Assembly: GCA_945859605.1 (NCBI GenBank)
Contig: OX243821.1
Span: 23,056,331 to 23,120,330, forward strand
Reading direction: 5' to 3'
DNA: 64,000 nt
From: Lumbricus rubellus
Lineage: Eukaryota; Annelida; Clitellata; Crassiclitellata; Lumbricidae
Shown here: positions 43,870 through 55,319 of the stretch, piece after piece
How the letters are laid out: the number at the start of each line of letters is the position of its first letter
Position numbering within the stretch: position 1 is the stretch's first letter
Notes under the pieces: model-generated
Database searches by the model: none
What the model was told of the DNA's origin: nothing
What the model saw: only the letters and a program-made list of their open reading frames with translations
Position numbers and translations under genes: made by a program

Positions 43870-44480
43870 TCCCGTTGATAATTTACAACATAAATTTAGT
43901 TCTTATGCATACACATTGCACACTCTTATTTAGATGACCATACGTTTATATAAAACATATACATGAGAGATTATTCGATAGCACGCTTTCCCGCGATCGT
44001 GTGTATGGGAATTCCTCTGGGCAAAGCACGACAACATATTATACTTTATTATTATTATACTCGTATAATGGGACGAGATATCGCTTATTGAATCCCACTC
44101 GATGGCTCTGGACAGCTGACATCACGTCTGCTGGAACTTTTCACAGAACGTCGCTCGTAGGCGTTGGGTGCGTTTTGTTCGGCAATGCTGCATGAGAAGA
44201 GGCTCTTATTAAATCTGGATGGATATTTTGGATCGTTGTTAGTGTTGGATACAAGAGATTATCTGCAGATGTTCGGTTGGTGGGTGTTTAACAAGGATGC
44301 TATTTAGCGTCTTCATACTTTCTCGAGGCTTAGGACTGGCACTTTCAATGGCAAGAAGGGATATCAGAATTGGGAGGCGACTGTGGCCTAATTAATTAAT
44401 TTTTGTTGTATACTTTGAATGTCTTTTTGACTTGAAAATTGCGTATTGTTTGATTACCACTTTTCTAACAGGCTAAAAGT
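43870..44480. other. No gene seen
   Basis: There is a plus-strand frame at 44001-44195 with no family features. An AGGCTTAGGACTGGCACTTT word near 44330 is a partial LINE/SINE 3' domain. Confidence 0.35.
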
Positions 44481-44484
44481 TCTA

Positions 44485-44906
44485 CACTGTGTCCGGAAAA
44501 ATTCCAAGGCTTTACGGTAAATATAAAAATAATTAGTAAACATTAATAGATCTTTAAAATTCCAGAAACAGTTTAATCCTGAAATATTATGGAACTATGA
44601 TTTATGTTCGAAATGACCGCCATTGGCTTCCACGCATGCTTCGAGACGTACACGCCACTGACTAACAGCAGCACCGACGACCAGTTGATCAAGTTCATCC
44701 CAAGCATTAACAATTCGCTCGCGGAGTTCCTCGATGTTTCTGACCTTTGTCTTGTATACTTTCTTCTGCATTACTAATAAATTACAAAGAATTTTTTTGG
44801 TAATTATGTATGGATCAAAACGGTTTTAAAATTTTCTAATTGATTATTATCTACTATAGTTTATTCATTCATATATTAGAGCCTTGGAATTTTTCCGGAC
44901 ACAGTG
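44485..44906. mobile_element. Tc1/mariner-type element, internally deleted
   Basis: The terminal inverted repeats are identical over 27 bp (44485-44511 and 44880-44906, beginning CACTGTGTCCGGAAAAATTC). They are flanked by TA on both sides (44483-44484, 44907-44908), the Tc1/mariner target. At 422 bp it is far shorter than a full element of about 1.3-2 kb. It keeps only the C-terminal end of the transposase on the minus strand. Confidence 0.92.
44595..44771 (-). pseudogene. Tc1/mariner transposase, C-terminal remnant
   Basis: The minus-strand frame holds NIEELRERIVNAWDELDQ and, further on, VSQWRVRLEACVEANGGHFE, then a TAG stop at 44595-44597. This is the typical C-terminal tail of DDE_3-type transposases (I-EL..RI..AW..I...-V-...RL-AC--A-GGHFEH). 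The DDE catalytic residues lay upstream and are deleted. The ATG at 44771 is only the first Met left after the deletion, not the original start. Confidence 0.85.
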
Positions 44907-46511
44907 TATATGTATTTGCAATCGATTACAGTACACGTGCAACATTTTGCGAATATATAGCATATATAAATACAATTGCTTAATTTATAAAGATGTCCAA
45001 AACGATTCGAAATTATTACAGATAGCGTTAAGTGATTACTTATAAAACCATTTAGATCGCAAAGTCGCTTTTTTCAAACTCACTTGGTTGCTTACGTCAA
45101 AATGTAGACGTCACAAATCTTTATTTGGAAATAATATATCGTTTAACAATTTCAGCATAATTATTTGAAAATGTTTGCACCATTTAAAACGTTGTATTTC
45201 TGGTTAATGATTTCTTATGTGAACTTTGCACACCTCTTCGAATTCTTTCAACTGTGCTATATAAGACAACTAGATGGATTGCGAAGCAATTAAACAAATC
45301 AAGAGGTGGCTAGCAAATTGGTCAATTATTATATGTTTGTATGTGCAGTTGTTATAGCGCCCCTATTATTATTATTATTAGTCGGTATAGTTGTAGTCAA
45401 AGCTTCGTAACGAGAAACGATAACACAACTTGGCATCGTTAAGTTATTGGAAGAGAAGAGAAAGAAAAAATAGAAAAAATATCACAAGAAACCAAAATAA
45501 AAAACTCACTCCACGAAACTTATAAAATTTCAAATCACCTACAAGTATTTAAATACGCCTCCAAATACCTACACAGCACCTCTAGCTTTCAGAATCTATC
45601 CCCAAAACGCATCCTTTTCTAGCAACTTCTCCTCCACCGCCGTGCGCATCTCCGTCCGTATGTCTTATCTCATGACCCGAAAATACGTCTCGTCCTGATT
45701 CCAAGCGACGGTCTGTTGTGGCCAATCTATCTATTCACACCGATTACGGCGACGCCGATCGGTCCCCGGGGTACGACCGGGTTTCCACCGACTACAACGT
45801 CCACCTTAATCGCAATCAATTTCACCCGTCCGTTCGTCCTGCTCCGGACATATTTGGATCGCTATACATCACGCCGTGAGCGTGTCATATGGGAACGCGA
45901 ATAACACGCGGATGGTGGCGACGCGCAGCGGGAAGAAAATACAAAGGGCGAACTTTTTGATAAACTAAAACATGTGTGTAATTCCTTTCAATATTATTTG
46001 AAGTACGTTAAATTTGAGTTCATTACGAAAATGCTAAGACCAATTTTATCATAAATAGGTATTTTAACTAAATAATAACATAATTATTATACATCTTTAA
46101 AAATGTCAATTTTTACATCATTTTGGGCAGTTTTTATAAACCTTTTAAAAATAATTAAAGCCACGTTATATGCGTCTGTGCCCTCATAAACTCTAATTAT
46201 GAAGTATGTCTTGAATCACAAGTGTATTGTGTATAATTAATGAATGTGTGCAAATGAAATACAAACATTGTCATTATGTCATACAATACTTGCTTTAATG
46301 AAACATCGAAGTTATTGGTTAAGACTCTCTGGTAAAATCATTTTGTCTTCATTGATAAAAAAGGTCATATTCACTTTTTCGTTGTTAAATTGTATAGTTT
46401 GTTTTGCACTTTTGAATGAGCTTTCTTCATTGACACGTTCTGCATTATTACCTTCTATACGTATTACTTATAGATATCATGGATTGTGGTTGTGTTGTTG
46501 TTGTGCAACAG

Positions 46512-46608
46512 GTGACTAAGGCTCTCAACAGCTGCGTTGGTTGTCTCCCTGACCTCAGAGAAGTTGACCAAGCTGTTAAGTACATCACAACGGTCACATT
46601 TGCAACAG
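46512..46608 (+). pseudogene. Talin rod-like exon, damaged copy
   Basis: After TTGTGCAACAG the frame reads VTKALNSCVGCLP, then DLREVDQAVKYI. Compared with 30778-30886 it has lost 12 bp in frame (the VSQA codons). Its donor has become ACAGTTCAGA, without the GT, so normal splicing there is not expected. It was duplicated with repeat E. Talin function cannot be assumed. Confidence 0.55.
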
Positions 46609-46699
46609 TTCAGACACCCGTTTATTGCTATCAACAATCACTATAAATAAGCGCAATCAAATATTAATTATTGTTGGTTTCCTTATTATTATTGGTGCT

Positions 46700-46870
46700 G
46701 TTGTTGACCTTTTATACAGCGCACCCTCAAGGTAATCTACTCAGAAGCGCTCCCAGTTCCACAGCGGCTATAGATAAGGCAGTTTTTAAGTGAGAAGGAA
46801 ACATAGTGGTGTGACCTCTAGGCACCAGGCGGAGAGCAACATAGAGCCCATTCCAGGTTCTAGGGCCAGC
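46700..46870 (-). repeat. SINE/LINE 3' tail domain, inverted, inserted in repeat E
   Basis: The run TTTTATACAGCGCACC, TACTCAGAAGCGCTCCCAGT and CATTCCAGGTTCTAGGGCCA matches 8755-8965 and 48135-48420. It is missing from the E copy at 31 kb, so it arrived after that duplication. Confidence 0.7.
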
Positions 46871-47760
46871 CACTGAGCGGTTCGAGAATAATAATATTAA
46901 ATCTACTTCCTTTTCTCTCGGTCTTTCGCAGCGATGTGCACTATGAGAGTCTTCCTTATAAATTTATATGTAAAATACAATACAATGTTTTCAATATTGT
47001 GACGACAGCGTAGTGACGAGGAAAACCAATCCGACCGGATACTTATTTGCGACCGATGCTTTTTTCATTTCACACCCACCACGCCCCTCCATAATACACG
47101 GGAAATTATAGCACAACACCTGCGACCTCTTTCGGAGTCTTTCCAACGTTGAAGCATTTATCCGTTATCCTTCCACTGGTGGGTCAAAGGTCAATCCATA
47201 GATACATATTTTGCCGACGAATGAAGCCAATCGTATCTACATAATATTGTGGCACTAAAGACGACATTTTATCTTCGAATGACGCATTATGTTTCCATTG
47301 CGACCCGTTATGCGTTTTGCCAGAATGCCGTTTAGATAAGCGACGGAATTTATAGCGCTGCATTAGATAAAATATCGGGTGTTTAATACAATTCCCGCTT
47401 TGAATACATTTTTGCCAGTTGATGCCACGAGTGTGTTAAATAATATACACCGTGGTTCAGCTTTGTCTCATGAATATTTATAATCATATTCCTGGTACAC
47501 TTCTCTGATTATTTGGAAAATTTTAGCTTGATATGTCATCAGGTATTAGAGATATATGCAAAATAATTTGGCTTAGTTTTTTCTAACAAGGGTGTAGTAC
47601 GCCAAAGGGATGAGGGAATACGAATGCATCTCTTTTCCATGCAAGATGTGTTCATAATTACCAAAAAATACTGTGAACTGTGTTATATGACACATAAAAT
47701 TGAACAAAGGTTCAAATATTTAGTGGTATAGCGGTTCTGGTAATGAACGATGTCATGAAT

Positions 47761-47865
47761 AATAATAGTTCATGTTGGACACCCTTATTAAAGTTAAAAC
47801 TTACTTATATAAAATAATAGTTCATGTTGGACACCCTTATTAAAGTTAAAACTTACTAATATAAT
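47761..47865 (+). repeat. Tandem pair, period 52 bp, containing a module
   Basis: AATAATAGTTCATGTTGGAC, continuing ACCCTTATTAAAG and ending in TTATATAA, is repeated immediately at 47813. Each unit holds one inverted form of the AGGTGT module. Confidence 0.9.
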
Positions 47866-48134
47866 TCTAAGCAACAATCTAAACAGTGCGTTTTCTGCTG
47901 TGGTTGTCCTATGCTCTTAACTTCCTACTGATCGCACTTTGCCAGTCCCAAAACTGGATAACCGAGGAGGGCAACAGTAATCATCTTTAGCAACAAACAC
48001 ATTCACCGTATGACGAACGAACATTGCTGAAAAAGAGAGTCGAAGTTAAGTTATAAGGAAATAACAAAATTAAACTAATTAATTAAGGGTCTGAACTGTG
48101 GAATAATTTGGATGGAAAAGGTGAAAATTCATGC

Positions 48135-48420
48135 ATTCATTCATTAGATGCATTTATATAGTGCATCTTAGGGAACTGCTCAGAAGCGCTCCCGACCTCA
48201 ATGCGGCCAAATAAAACTGTGTTATAAGATGTGAGACGAAAGCCTGAGTAGGATCTTTATCAAGAGAGCGGAGGATCAGACTAAGATCATTCCAGAAATG
48301 AGGTTTCTATACCTCCGAGAAAGCATGGTCCTTCAAGGTGAGAGCAGACTTTATTGTTCAGTCGAACGAAGGGAGCGGGAATGGCGAGAACTAACAGTAG
48401 GGCTTTTGTTGCCACTTATA
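48135..48420 (-). repeat. SINE/LINE 3' tail domain, inverted
   Basis: It has CATTCATTCATTAGATGCAT, TTATATAGTGCATCTT, TGCTCAGAAGCGCTCCCGAC and GATCATTCCAGAAATGAGGT. The order is that of 8755-8965 and 46700-46870, with a longer distal part. Confidence 0.7.
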
Positions 48421-48934
48421 GTCTCTTTGAAAAATTCAGTCAACTAAATCTAACAGTATTTACTTTCAACGCTACACTATAGGCTATTTACCGTGATCCC
48501 CGAGTTAACTCGTCAAATTTTTACTATTAAAATTGTTATTACACGGTAAACGGGTTAAAAGTAAGCGAAAATGATTTACATGTATTACTTGCATTCCATT
48601 GTGCGCACAGAAAATTAAACACCTTTAAAAATGGATTTATTTGCGTTTCATAGTTATTTTAGGTGAATAAGCACACCTGTTTGACACTTAATACCTGGAT
48701 TATATAAGCCCAGTTATTAAAGGGCAAACAGGCTAGTATATGAGCATTCAAATTGCATTTGACCAGTTTCCGATAAATGACACACAGCCAAAACAAAAAT
48801 GAATAATGTCGCCCTGGTTTTTTTATTCAGACTGGGGACTTGCACTACCGGTACCAATGATTTCCCTCGTCGAATGTGTTTTATATTTGCGACAAAACGT
48901 TCGAAAACAAAGCCAGAAATTGTGATTATTTTGC

Positions 48935-48995
48935 CTGGATGAATGGATCCAGATTTGACGAGACCTATGACAACATAGGCCGTTGCCCACGAGGA
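48935..48995 (-). repeat. Hairpin domain fragment, inverted
   Basis: GGATGAATGGATCCAGATTT and GACAACATAGGCCGTTGCCC match the complement of 5205-5296. Confidence 0.65.
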
Positions 48996-49067
48996 GGGAG
49001 AGGAGAGGGAAGGAGTAAGGAAGATAGAGGGTGATGGAGAGGGCTGGAGAGGGGATAGAGACAAACA

Positions 49068-49080
49068 GACAGACATACAT

Positions 49081-49130
<50 letters not shown>

Positions 49131-49371
49131 GTACAGACAGACAGACGTACAGGCAGACAGACGTACAGACAGACAGACGTACAGACAGACAGACGTACAG
49201 GCAGACAGACGTACAGACAGACAGACGTACAGGCAGACAGACGTACAGACAGACAGACGTACATACAGACAGACGTACAGACAGACAGACGTACAGACAG
49301 ACAGACGTACAGGCAGACAGACGTACAGACGTACAGACAGACAGACGTACAGGCAGACAGACGTACAGACT
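49068..49371 (+). repeat. CAGA microsatellite with CGTA/CAGG variants
   Basis: A pure CAGA start (about 49079-49128) passes into a minisatellite of units such as GTACAGACAGACAGAC and GTACAGGCAGACAGAC. The order of the two unit types is irregular. Ser/Val/Cys-rich frames on both strands are artefacts. Confidence 0.95.
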
Positions 49372-49670
49372 GGGAGAGCAACCGTTGATCATCGCTTCTG
49401 GTTCTGACTCCTGGTTAAAGTTCGTCCAGGTCGATACAGGTGATTGCTAGTATATCGACGACGAGGCAAGAAAAGAAGTAGGTAGTAGGAGGGGGAGGAG
49501 GAACAGATGACGCTACAGTCGGTGACCTGGGAGGTCACAGAGCATGACAGCATCTGTCAGGGCGTCATGGTCCATATAATATGCTCAAGATAGAAATATA
49601 CATGTATCTATATTAATGATATGCATGAATGCTTAGTTGTGGTAGAATGAATTATTCGATGTTTAGTGTA

Positions 49671-49734
49671 ATAACCCTTTTATGCCGGAGGGTGAAGGAT
49701 TTCCCATACTACTATCTCGGCATTAAAGGGTTAA
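49671..49734. mobile_element. Very short MITE-like inverted repeat
   Basis: The ends AACCCTTTTATGCCGGAG and the complement of AACCCTTTAATGCCGAGA lie 64 bp apart and end in ATAA/TTAA. Copy A of duplication G has no counterpart at this position. The tips resemble the TTAACCCT ends of the piggyBac-type elements here. Confidence 0.6.
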
Positions 49735-49857
49735 TATGAATAATGTTTTATTGAAATCGTGAATTCGTGAGTAGGATATAATAATGAACTGAAGTTGACA
49801 CGGGGGATGTCATCTAAATCTCTTCCTCCATCCAGCGTCTTCATGCAATTCAGAAAA

Positions 49858-50095
49858 GTCCTCCTCCTCCTCCTCCTCCTCCTCCTCCTCCTCCTCCTCC
49901 TCCTCCTCCTCCTCCTCCTTCTCCTCCTCCTCCTCCTCCTCCTCCTCCTCCTTCTCCTCCTCCTCCTCCTCCTCCTCCTCCTCCTCCTCCTCCTCCTCCT
50001 CCTCCTCCTCCTCCTCCTCCTCCTCCTCCTCCTCCTCCTCCTCCTCCTCCTCCTCCTACTCCTCCTCCTCCTCCTCCTTCCTCCCTCCTCCTCCT
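49858..50095 (+). repeat. CTC triplet array
   Basis: A nearly pure CTC run with two CTT interruptions, at the same relative place as the 1.26-kb array of copy A. Poly-Leu and poly-Arg frames are by-products. Confidence 0.97.
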
Positions 50096-51549
50096 CCTTC
50101 ACCTACTCCTCCTCCTTCACCCACCTCCCGAAGTCGGCTCTGAGCGCGACCGGCGTCACCCCGTGGCGCGACCCATGCAGCGGCGACTATGCGGCGGGCG
50201 CCCCAGAGGCGAGCGTCGCACGGGCGGAGTATGGAACGCCGTCGGTCGGATGATAATGATGGACACCTTTATTAAAATTAAACTCGTCCGTATAAATACA
50301 AGCAACAAAAGCAGAGAAGATAAATAATCACGTTAGCGTCGCATTACAGCCGTATTCGGTCGGACGAGGAATGATGGATGGAGCGACGGCTGGATGGGAC
50401 GATCGGCATAATGAGCGTCAATGCAGGGAGGGTAGGGAGTGGATGGGGAGGGTAGAAGGGAGGTTGTAGAGGGTAAGGGAGGGTTGATGAAGTAGCTGGA
50501 AGGTGACCATTTTGGGCGGGGTGGGTTGAGTTGTGATGGGGTGGAATAACGGGGTCGTTGTGGGTGGAAGTTATGTGGAGTTCTTGTATTTAACGACGTC
50601 GCCCTCACTTTACTATAGGCTTGGGACTGGCATTTTCATGTGCTATTGGAATTAAGTTTAGACTTTTGGGGGGGCGGGGGGTGGGTGGGGTGGGGTGTAT
50701 TATTGTTGGGTTCCACGGGTATGTGTGCGCCCTCCATTGTGTGACGTGTTCCAGTTTTCAGTGCGGATGATTATCTGTTCTTAGCAGTGTCATTTATCAT
50801 CTTTACGCCATTGATTACCGTATAAATTACCATAAATTGCTATAAATTGTTGCCTTAAATTGCTGCCATAAATTGCCTTAATTTGGCTTCTACAATGTTA
50901 ACGTCCATCTGCTATAAACAAGACGTCCATGGTCGGTTTCTTGATCGCTTCAGTGCAACTGAAGATGAAAATATCAACTGACGCTACCTGTCGACAATGT
51001 CCACTTGCATGAGCTAGAAGATAAATCGCACTGAATGTGATACGTAACGTCGCTAAAGGATGTAAATAATAAAGAATCTTGCGCTGCAGTGCGTTTGGAT
51101 TATTTAAGACGAGGCTAAGACGAGGATAGATGAATGAAAAGTTGTAAGAAAATAAAGGTAGGCACAGTAAGCTTTAAGAATGGATGGGGTAGAGGGTTGA
51201 GAAGGATATAGGCCTAAGGGCAACGATGAAGAGGAGATGATTGAGGGATTCAGGAGGATTAGGAGGAGGAGATGGAGGAATGGACTAGCGATCCATATGA
51301 AATGCACTTCATTTGTTTTTATTTGATAATTTTTTTATCTTGCAATATAGAAGGTCTGGATTTCGAAATAGGTTTTTTTTAGGGAAGTAATCACACTTAG
51401 GGAATAAGAGAATACGTCAAAACGTTTAAGCCCGTTGTTTTCATTATCCACTATCCATGTAAATATTTATGGCTGTCGTTTCAGCCTGGATACCGGACTC
51501 AGCAGCGTAGACATAGGAGTTCGAACGTGAACGTCAGTTGTTGTATACA

Positions 51550-52110
51550 TAAGTAGAAATTGCAGTTTATATAACATAGGTTATAAATGTTTAACAGGTG
51601 TTTAAGGCGATCGCTTTGGCCATCTGGAAACCGTAAAATCCACAATATAAAATTGACAGCTTGGCCTCGTTTCTTACGTTAACTGCAGTTCACTTACCAA
51701 CCACTCTAACAAGCTATATTGACTTGATTGATTGATTGCTTTATTACCTTTATAACCAACTGATTTACTCTCACAAAGATATGTCGCCATTAGTGAAATC
51801 TAGCGTCGTAATATTGAGAGGACAAGAGGCGTGTAATAGTGGGAGAGAGATGTGTCAATGCTTTCGATAATTGCTGGTAATTGATTGTGAAATATGGTCT
51901 TATCTCAGCGATAGCGATGCATATGCAAATAATAGCAGAAACGCGTTTACGGATCCGCGATTGCGACACGTATTAACTAAATTGAACGCAGTAACCAACT
52001 GGATATTGGCGCTCTCCTTAGACACCATTTAAAGTGTTAAACACTTTGTTATATAAGCTAAGAGCAAACAGACAATTTAACTCCACATCTCTTCGGAGGA
52101 AATAAAGGCA
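51550..52110 (+). repeat. Repeat H, copy 2
   Basis: It has a module (TATATA at about 51569), TGGCCATCTGGAAACCGTAA, AAATTGACAGCTTGGCCTCG and GCGCTCTCCTTAGACACC, then an inverted module. It is collinear with 40230-41010 and 52960-53530. Confidence 0.75.
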
Positions 52111-52164
52111 ATCAATCACTCAGATTTTCGAAATATCAAAGATTGCAGTTAATGTAAAATCATG

Positions 52165-52500
52165 CGATTTTATAAAGCGCCTCTTGCAAAACTCGCTTTT
52201 CAGCAGCGTGATAGCCCCGAAGAAATAAGAAAGACTTCAAACTGCAAAGGGCTGAAGATGTCAAACACACCAAATAAGGTCTTACTTCGGATAGAGAGAT
52301 GAAGGTCATTCCATATAGAAGGGCCTGAAATGGCAATGAAGCGGTGTTGGGCTATGGTAATCCTTGCTCGGATAATTATGAGATCAAATCGATCAGTGGA
52401 CTGGAGACTGCGGAAGAGAGGGATTTGTACATCAAGTCACTAATGCATTCAGGAGATTGTCCATTCTGAAGTCTTGAGATAATTCGTTGAATTGGGATGT
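52165..52500 (-). repeat. SINE/LINE 3' tail domain, inverted and diverged
   Basis: It holds ATTTTATAAAGCGCCTCTTG, AAGGTCATTCCATATAGAAG and a long distal part. It resembles 48135-48420. It sits between the two H copies, with another module at about 52513. Confidence 0.5.
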
Positions 52501-52754
52501 GCAACAGGATGTTTATATAACGTTTTAAAAATATATCCTAAAGGTGTTTAAGGATGCCTTCTGACCATGCGGTTTCTATTAGAAATCCAAGTAGTTCATT
52601 GTTTTCTGAGTAATATTTATCTGGAATGACGTAAATTTTGCCGATCGCAGAGTCTTCACTAGTTTCGATTCTTTTACTAATCGCGTTTTCTTGATAATTA
52701 TGCTGGGTTTTTTTCTCGTGACAGCTACCAAACGTTTGCTCGTGTCAACTAGCT

Positions 52755-52852
52755 TATATTATTGAGTGCTGTAATATGCCAAGCAAATTTCTGTCCAGGG
52801 TAGCGGCCTCTGTTGTCATAGACCCTGGTCAAATCGGATCCATCCATCCAAT
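52755..52852 (+). repeat. Hairpin domain copy
   Basis: CAAGCAAATTTCTGTCCAGG, the loop and ACCCTGGTCAAATCGGATCC, ending in ATCCATCC, as at 5205-5296. Confidence 0.75.
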
Positions 52853-52959
52853 TTACTTTAATGATGTATTATTTTTCGGGCATGGTGTTGAACCATTGTG
52901 ATTTAGACGCAATTTAAATGTACCTGTCGCACTCGCGTGAATGCGGTGCTCACTGTATG

Positions 52960-53530
52960 CAGAGTAAATTTTTCATTTATATAGCTTCGGTTATAAACGT
53001 TTAACAGGTGTTCAAGGCGATCGCTTTGGCCATCTGGAATCCGTACACTCCACAATAGAAAATTGACAGCTTGACCTGGTTTCTTACGTCAACTTACTAC
53101 TTATCAACGCACTGCAACATCTATGTTGACTTGATTGACTGATTGCCTTTCTAGCATACTTATTTACTAAATGCAAAGATATGTCGCCTTTAGTGACACC
53201 AAGCGTCGTAATGTTGAACGGATCAGAGACGTGTATTAGTAGCGAGAGATGTGTCAATGCTTTCGATAATTACCGGAGATTGTGAAATATGACCGGATCT
53301 CGTAGAAAGAGGCGATTGTATAAATAAAAACAGAGACGCGCTTGGTCTACAGAACCGCAAAAGTGACATGCAGAAAATATAATTGTACGCGATTAGTTAT
53401 TTGAACGGGCGCTCTCCTTAGACACCATTAACATTGTTCAGAACGTGCTTATAATAGTCTTGTTGCGGGTAAACAAGTTGATTCTGACCACCTTCAAAAG
53501 GGTGCAAATTACTCAGCAACATGCAATTGA
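52960..53530 (+). repeat. Repeat H, copy 3
   Basis: It has a module near 52978, AAATTGACAGCTTGACCTGG, GCGCTCTCCTTAGACACC near 53408, an inverted module and TTGCGGGTAAACAAGTTGAT. Copies 2 and 3 are about 1.4 kb apart in direct orientation. Confidence 0.75.
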
Positions 53531-53915
53531 ATCGACAGCACTCAATTATTGCTAAAGAAAAATTAAAAGTAACTGAATTGCAACTTCCACATTATTCTGA
53601 TTCAGAGCAGTAAATTACTAATAATTATTGAATTATTTCAAACGTATCAATAACATAATTATGACTTTCGGACCTACATCACTGGAATAAAAAAAACTCA
53701 GACAGGAATTAGCCTTTTCCCTTTTGCTGTGTGAGTATCATTATTTATTTTGTCAGAAAATGTTCCTTCATGAAGCAGCAGTTGTGTGTTTCTGTATACG
53801 ATCATTGTCAGCGAGTAGTAACTGACGAGAGACCTAAATAATCAGCCTCTCGTTATAAATAAAAGACATAATTATTATAAAAGAGGTGTTTTAAACGTAA
53901 ATTTTGAAATATATT

Positions 53916-54329
53916 TTACCCGTACTGCAGCGACATCTGACCGACATACTTGGGGATGTGGTTTATTCGCGGGTCCCACCTTCTTTTTTTCGCGCCTGTA
54001 GCAGAAAATATTTGACAAATTTGGATTTTGGACTCAATAATTTTCGATCCCATTTTTGTCATTTCGACCAGTTCATTATCTATATTTGGAAATTCCCTTC
54101 CTTGGGTATTTCCCACACATCGTCCCTTTATGGCTACCGTATACATGCAACCGCTTACAGCGCTGAGTGCTGAGTGCCAGAAGGTGCGATCGCTTAATCG
54201 CTTTGAAGTGGTTGCTTTCTGTTCTATTGACTCACTACTCGAATATCGCCATCTACCGTAATGTATCGTAACGTGACGATTATATAGCGCCTCTCTTTGG
54301 AGAGGACGTTGATAGCGCTGTGCATACAT
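53916..54329 (-). other. 137-codon open frame, unidentified
   Basis: The frame is long for this AT-rich region and has no low-complexity run. It contains WDPRINHIPKYVGQMSLQYG at its end and NIDNELVEMTKMGSKIIESK in the middle. I recognise no domain and no splice or promoter support. A shorter plus-strand frame overlaps it. Coding status is doubtful. Confidence 0.22.
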
Positions 54330-54395
54330 AGAGAGCGATTGCTTAAGTCATTGCTGCTTTAAGGACACCAGGCGTGAACGTATAAATTCATGTGT

Positions 54396-54412
54396 GTGTG
54401 TGTGTGTGTGTA
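54396..54412 (+). repeat. TG dinucleotide microsatellite
   Basis: A short clean TG run. The sequence after it (54430-54580) has an open frame with C-W-C...H-R-C spacing. I do not consider it a zinc finger. Confidence 0.9.
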
Positions 54413-54659
54413 TGCTTGCGTGTATGTGCGTGAAAAAATGTGTCTGGTGTAACCAAGTGAGTCTTAAAGCGTCTGTGGAAAATCACATTCGATGCAAAAT
54501 GTCAAGAACAGTGGGTTTTGGAGCATGGAAAAACAGGATGATGGTTAAACCGGTAAATAAAATCAATCTTGCTTTATAACCGATAATTTTGATTTCAGCA
54601 TGGTCAGACTAGTATTGAAATGCCAGTTGGCAAATTGTTGCGCGATATAATTCTAACTC

Positions 54660-55285
54660 TGATTTCTTTCGAAGTTTTCGATCGGATTATTATAACTGTA
54701 AAATTCTGAATATTTGAAGAGAATTTTTTTATCGATTTTAAAGGTGTCCAAATCGAGACCTATATATTTAAATTTTTAAATTCCAAGCGATTTGTTAGAA
54801 AATTTCTGGTTATTTGAAGAGTGAGCAGTTGCAATTCAACGTCACTGTGTGATAAAAAAAATCATTAGCGACGCCCTCCTCCTTTATCCAGGGTTGGGAC
54901 TGGCAATAGAAGAGTGCAACCAGTGGCGGAATATTGGTATCAGAGACACAGACAGAAAGACAGACAAACGAAAAGAATTGACTAAAGTACACACAAAACA
55001 ATTGAAGCAGAACAAAAAACAAAGCGACTATTTATCTTGTTGTTCTTCCGTCAACCGTCAGGTGGCAGTGGTGTCGGTCGTTCGTTCTCATTTCTCTCTG
55101 ATGTATCCTATGTAGAGGGAGCGACGTTCAAATGACGATGACAGCAAAATGAAGAATAATTAATTCTTATAACCACGTCTCGAACTAACGACGCTTCGAC
55201 TCGATTCGTTCCTCTTTCCACCGCTGCGTGGCGCCACCGGTGACCCCCCGAGCCACTGTGCCAGGTCTGTCATCTTGCGATGGTG
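54660..55285 (+). repeat. Repeat I, copy 1 (matches 62450-63070)
   Basis: The shared order is: TTTAAAGGTGTCCAAATCGA, GAGTGAGCAGTTGCAATTCA, the LINE/SINE 3' domain (54826-54930), GGAGCGACGTTCAAATGACG, and a CpG-rich block (CCGCTGCGTGGCGCCACCGG, CCGAGCCACTGTGCCAGGTC) ending at a TGACGTCA site. The two copies agree over about 600 bp. Confidence 0.8.
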
Positions 55286-55291
55286 ACGTCA
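55284..55291. promoter_or_regulatory. CRE-like TGACGTCA palindrome in a CpG-rich block
   Basis: The consensus CREB/ATF site TGACGTCA is at 55284-55291. It is kept in the duplicate repeat at 63060-63067, in both cases followed by TCA. It lies at the end of a GC-rich 150-bp block. Without an identified start site its role is a guess. Confidence 0.3.
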
Positions 55292-55319
55292 TCATGGCGA
55301 GCGATTTTCTGTGACGCGC

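Larger units (their letters stand above)
45225..47660 (+). repeat. Repeat E, copy 3
   Basis: It matches 29640-31620 from the inverted module (ACACCTCTTCGAATTCTTTC) through the GC-rich block (45695-45945) and the AT-rich run, to the second talin-like exon and GATGAGGGAATACG near 47610. It is more diverged than the 6.1-kb tandem copies. A SINE-type tail (46700-46870) is inserted after the exon. Confidence 0.8.
49455..51300 (+). repeat. Segmental duplication G, copy B
   Basis: It is collinear with 35930-39720: CATGACAGCATCTGTCA at about 49540, CGTGAATTCGTGAG at about 49760, the CTC array (49858-50095), the CpG-rich block (50126-50245), GGATGGAGCGACGGCTGGAT at about 50375 and CAAGACGTCCATGGTCGGTT at about 50918. 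It lacks the piggyBac relic found in copy A and instead has a 64-bp TTAA-type insert at 49671-49734. Confidence 0.88.

Noticed and set aside
48823..48975. A minus-strand coding exon near the GGCCGTTGCCCACGAGG words
   Set aside because: These words belong to the inverted hairpin-domain copy at 48935-48995.
48823..49450. Open frames up to 189 codons rich in Ser/Val/Cys/Leu
   Set aside because: They are read from the CAGA/CGTA minisatellite, in several overlapping frames on both strands.
49731..50253. Poly-Arg and poly-Leu open frames
   Set aside because: Same cause: the CTC triplet array.
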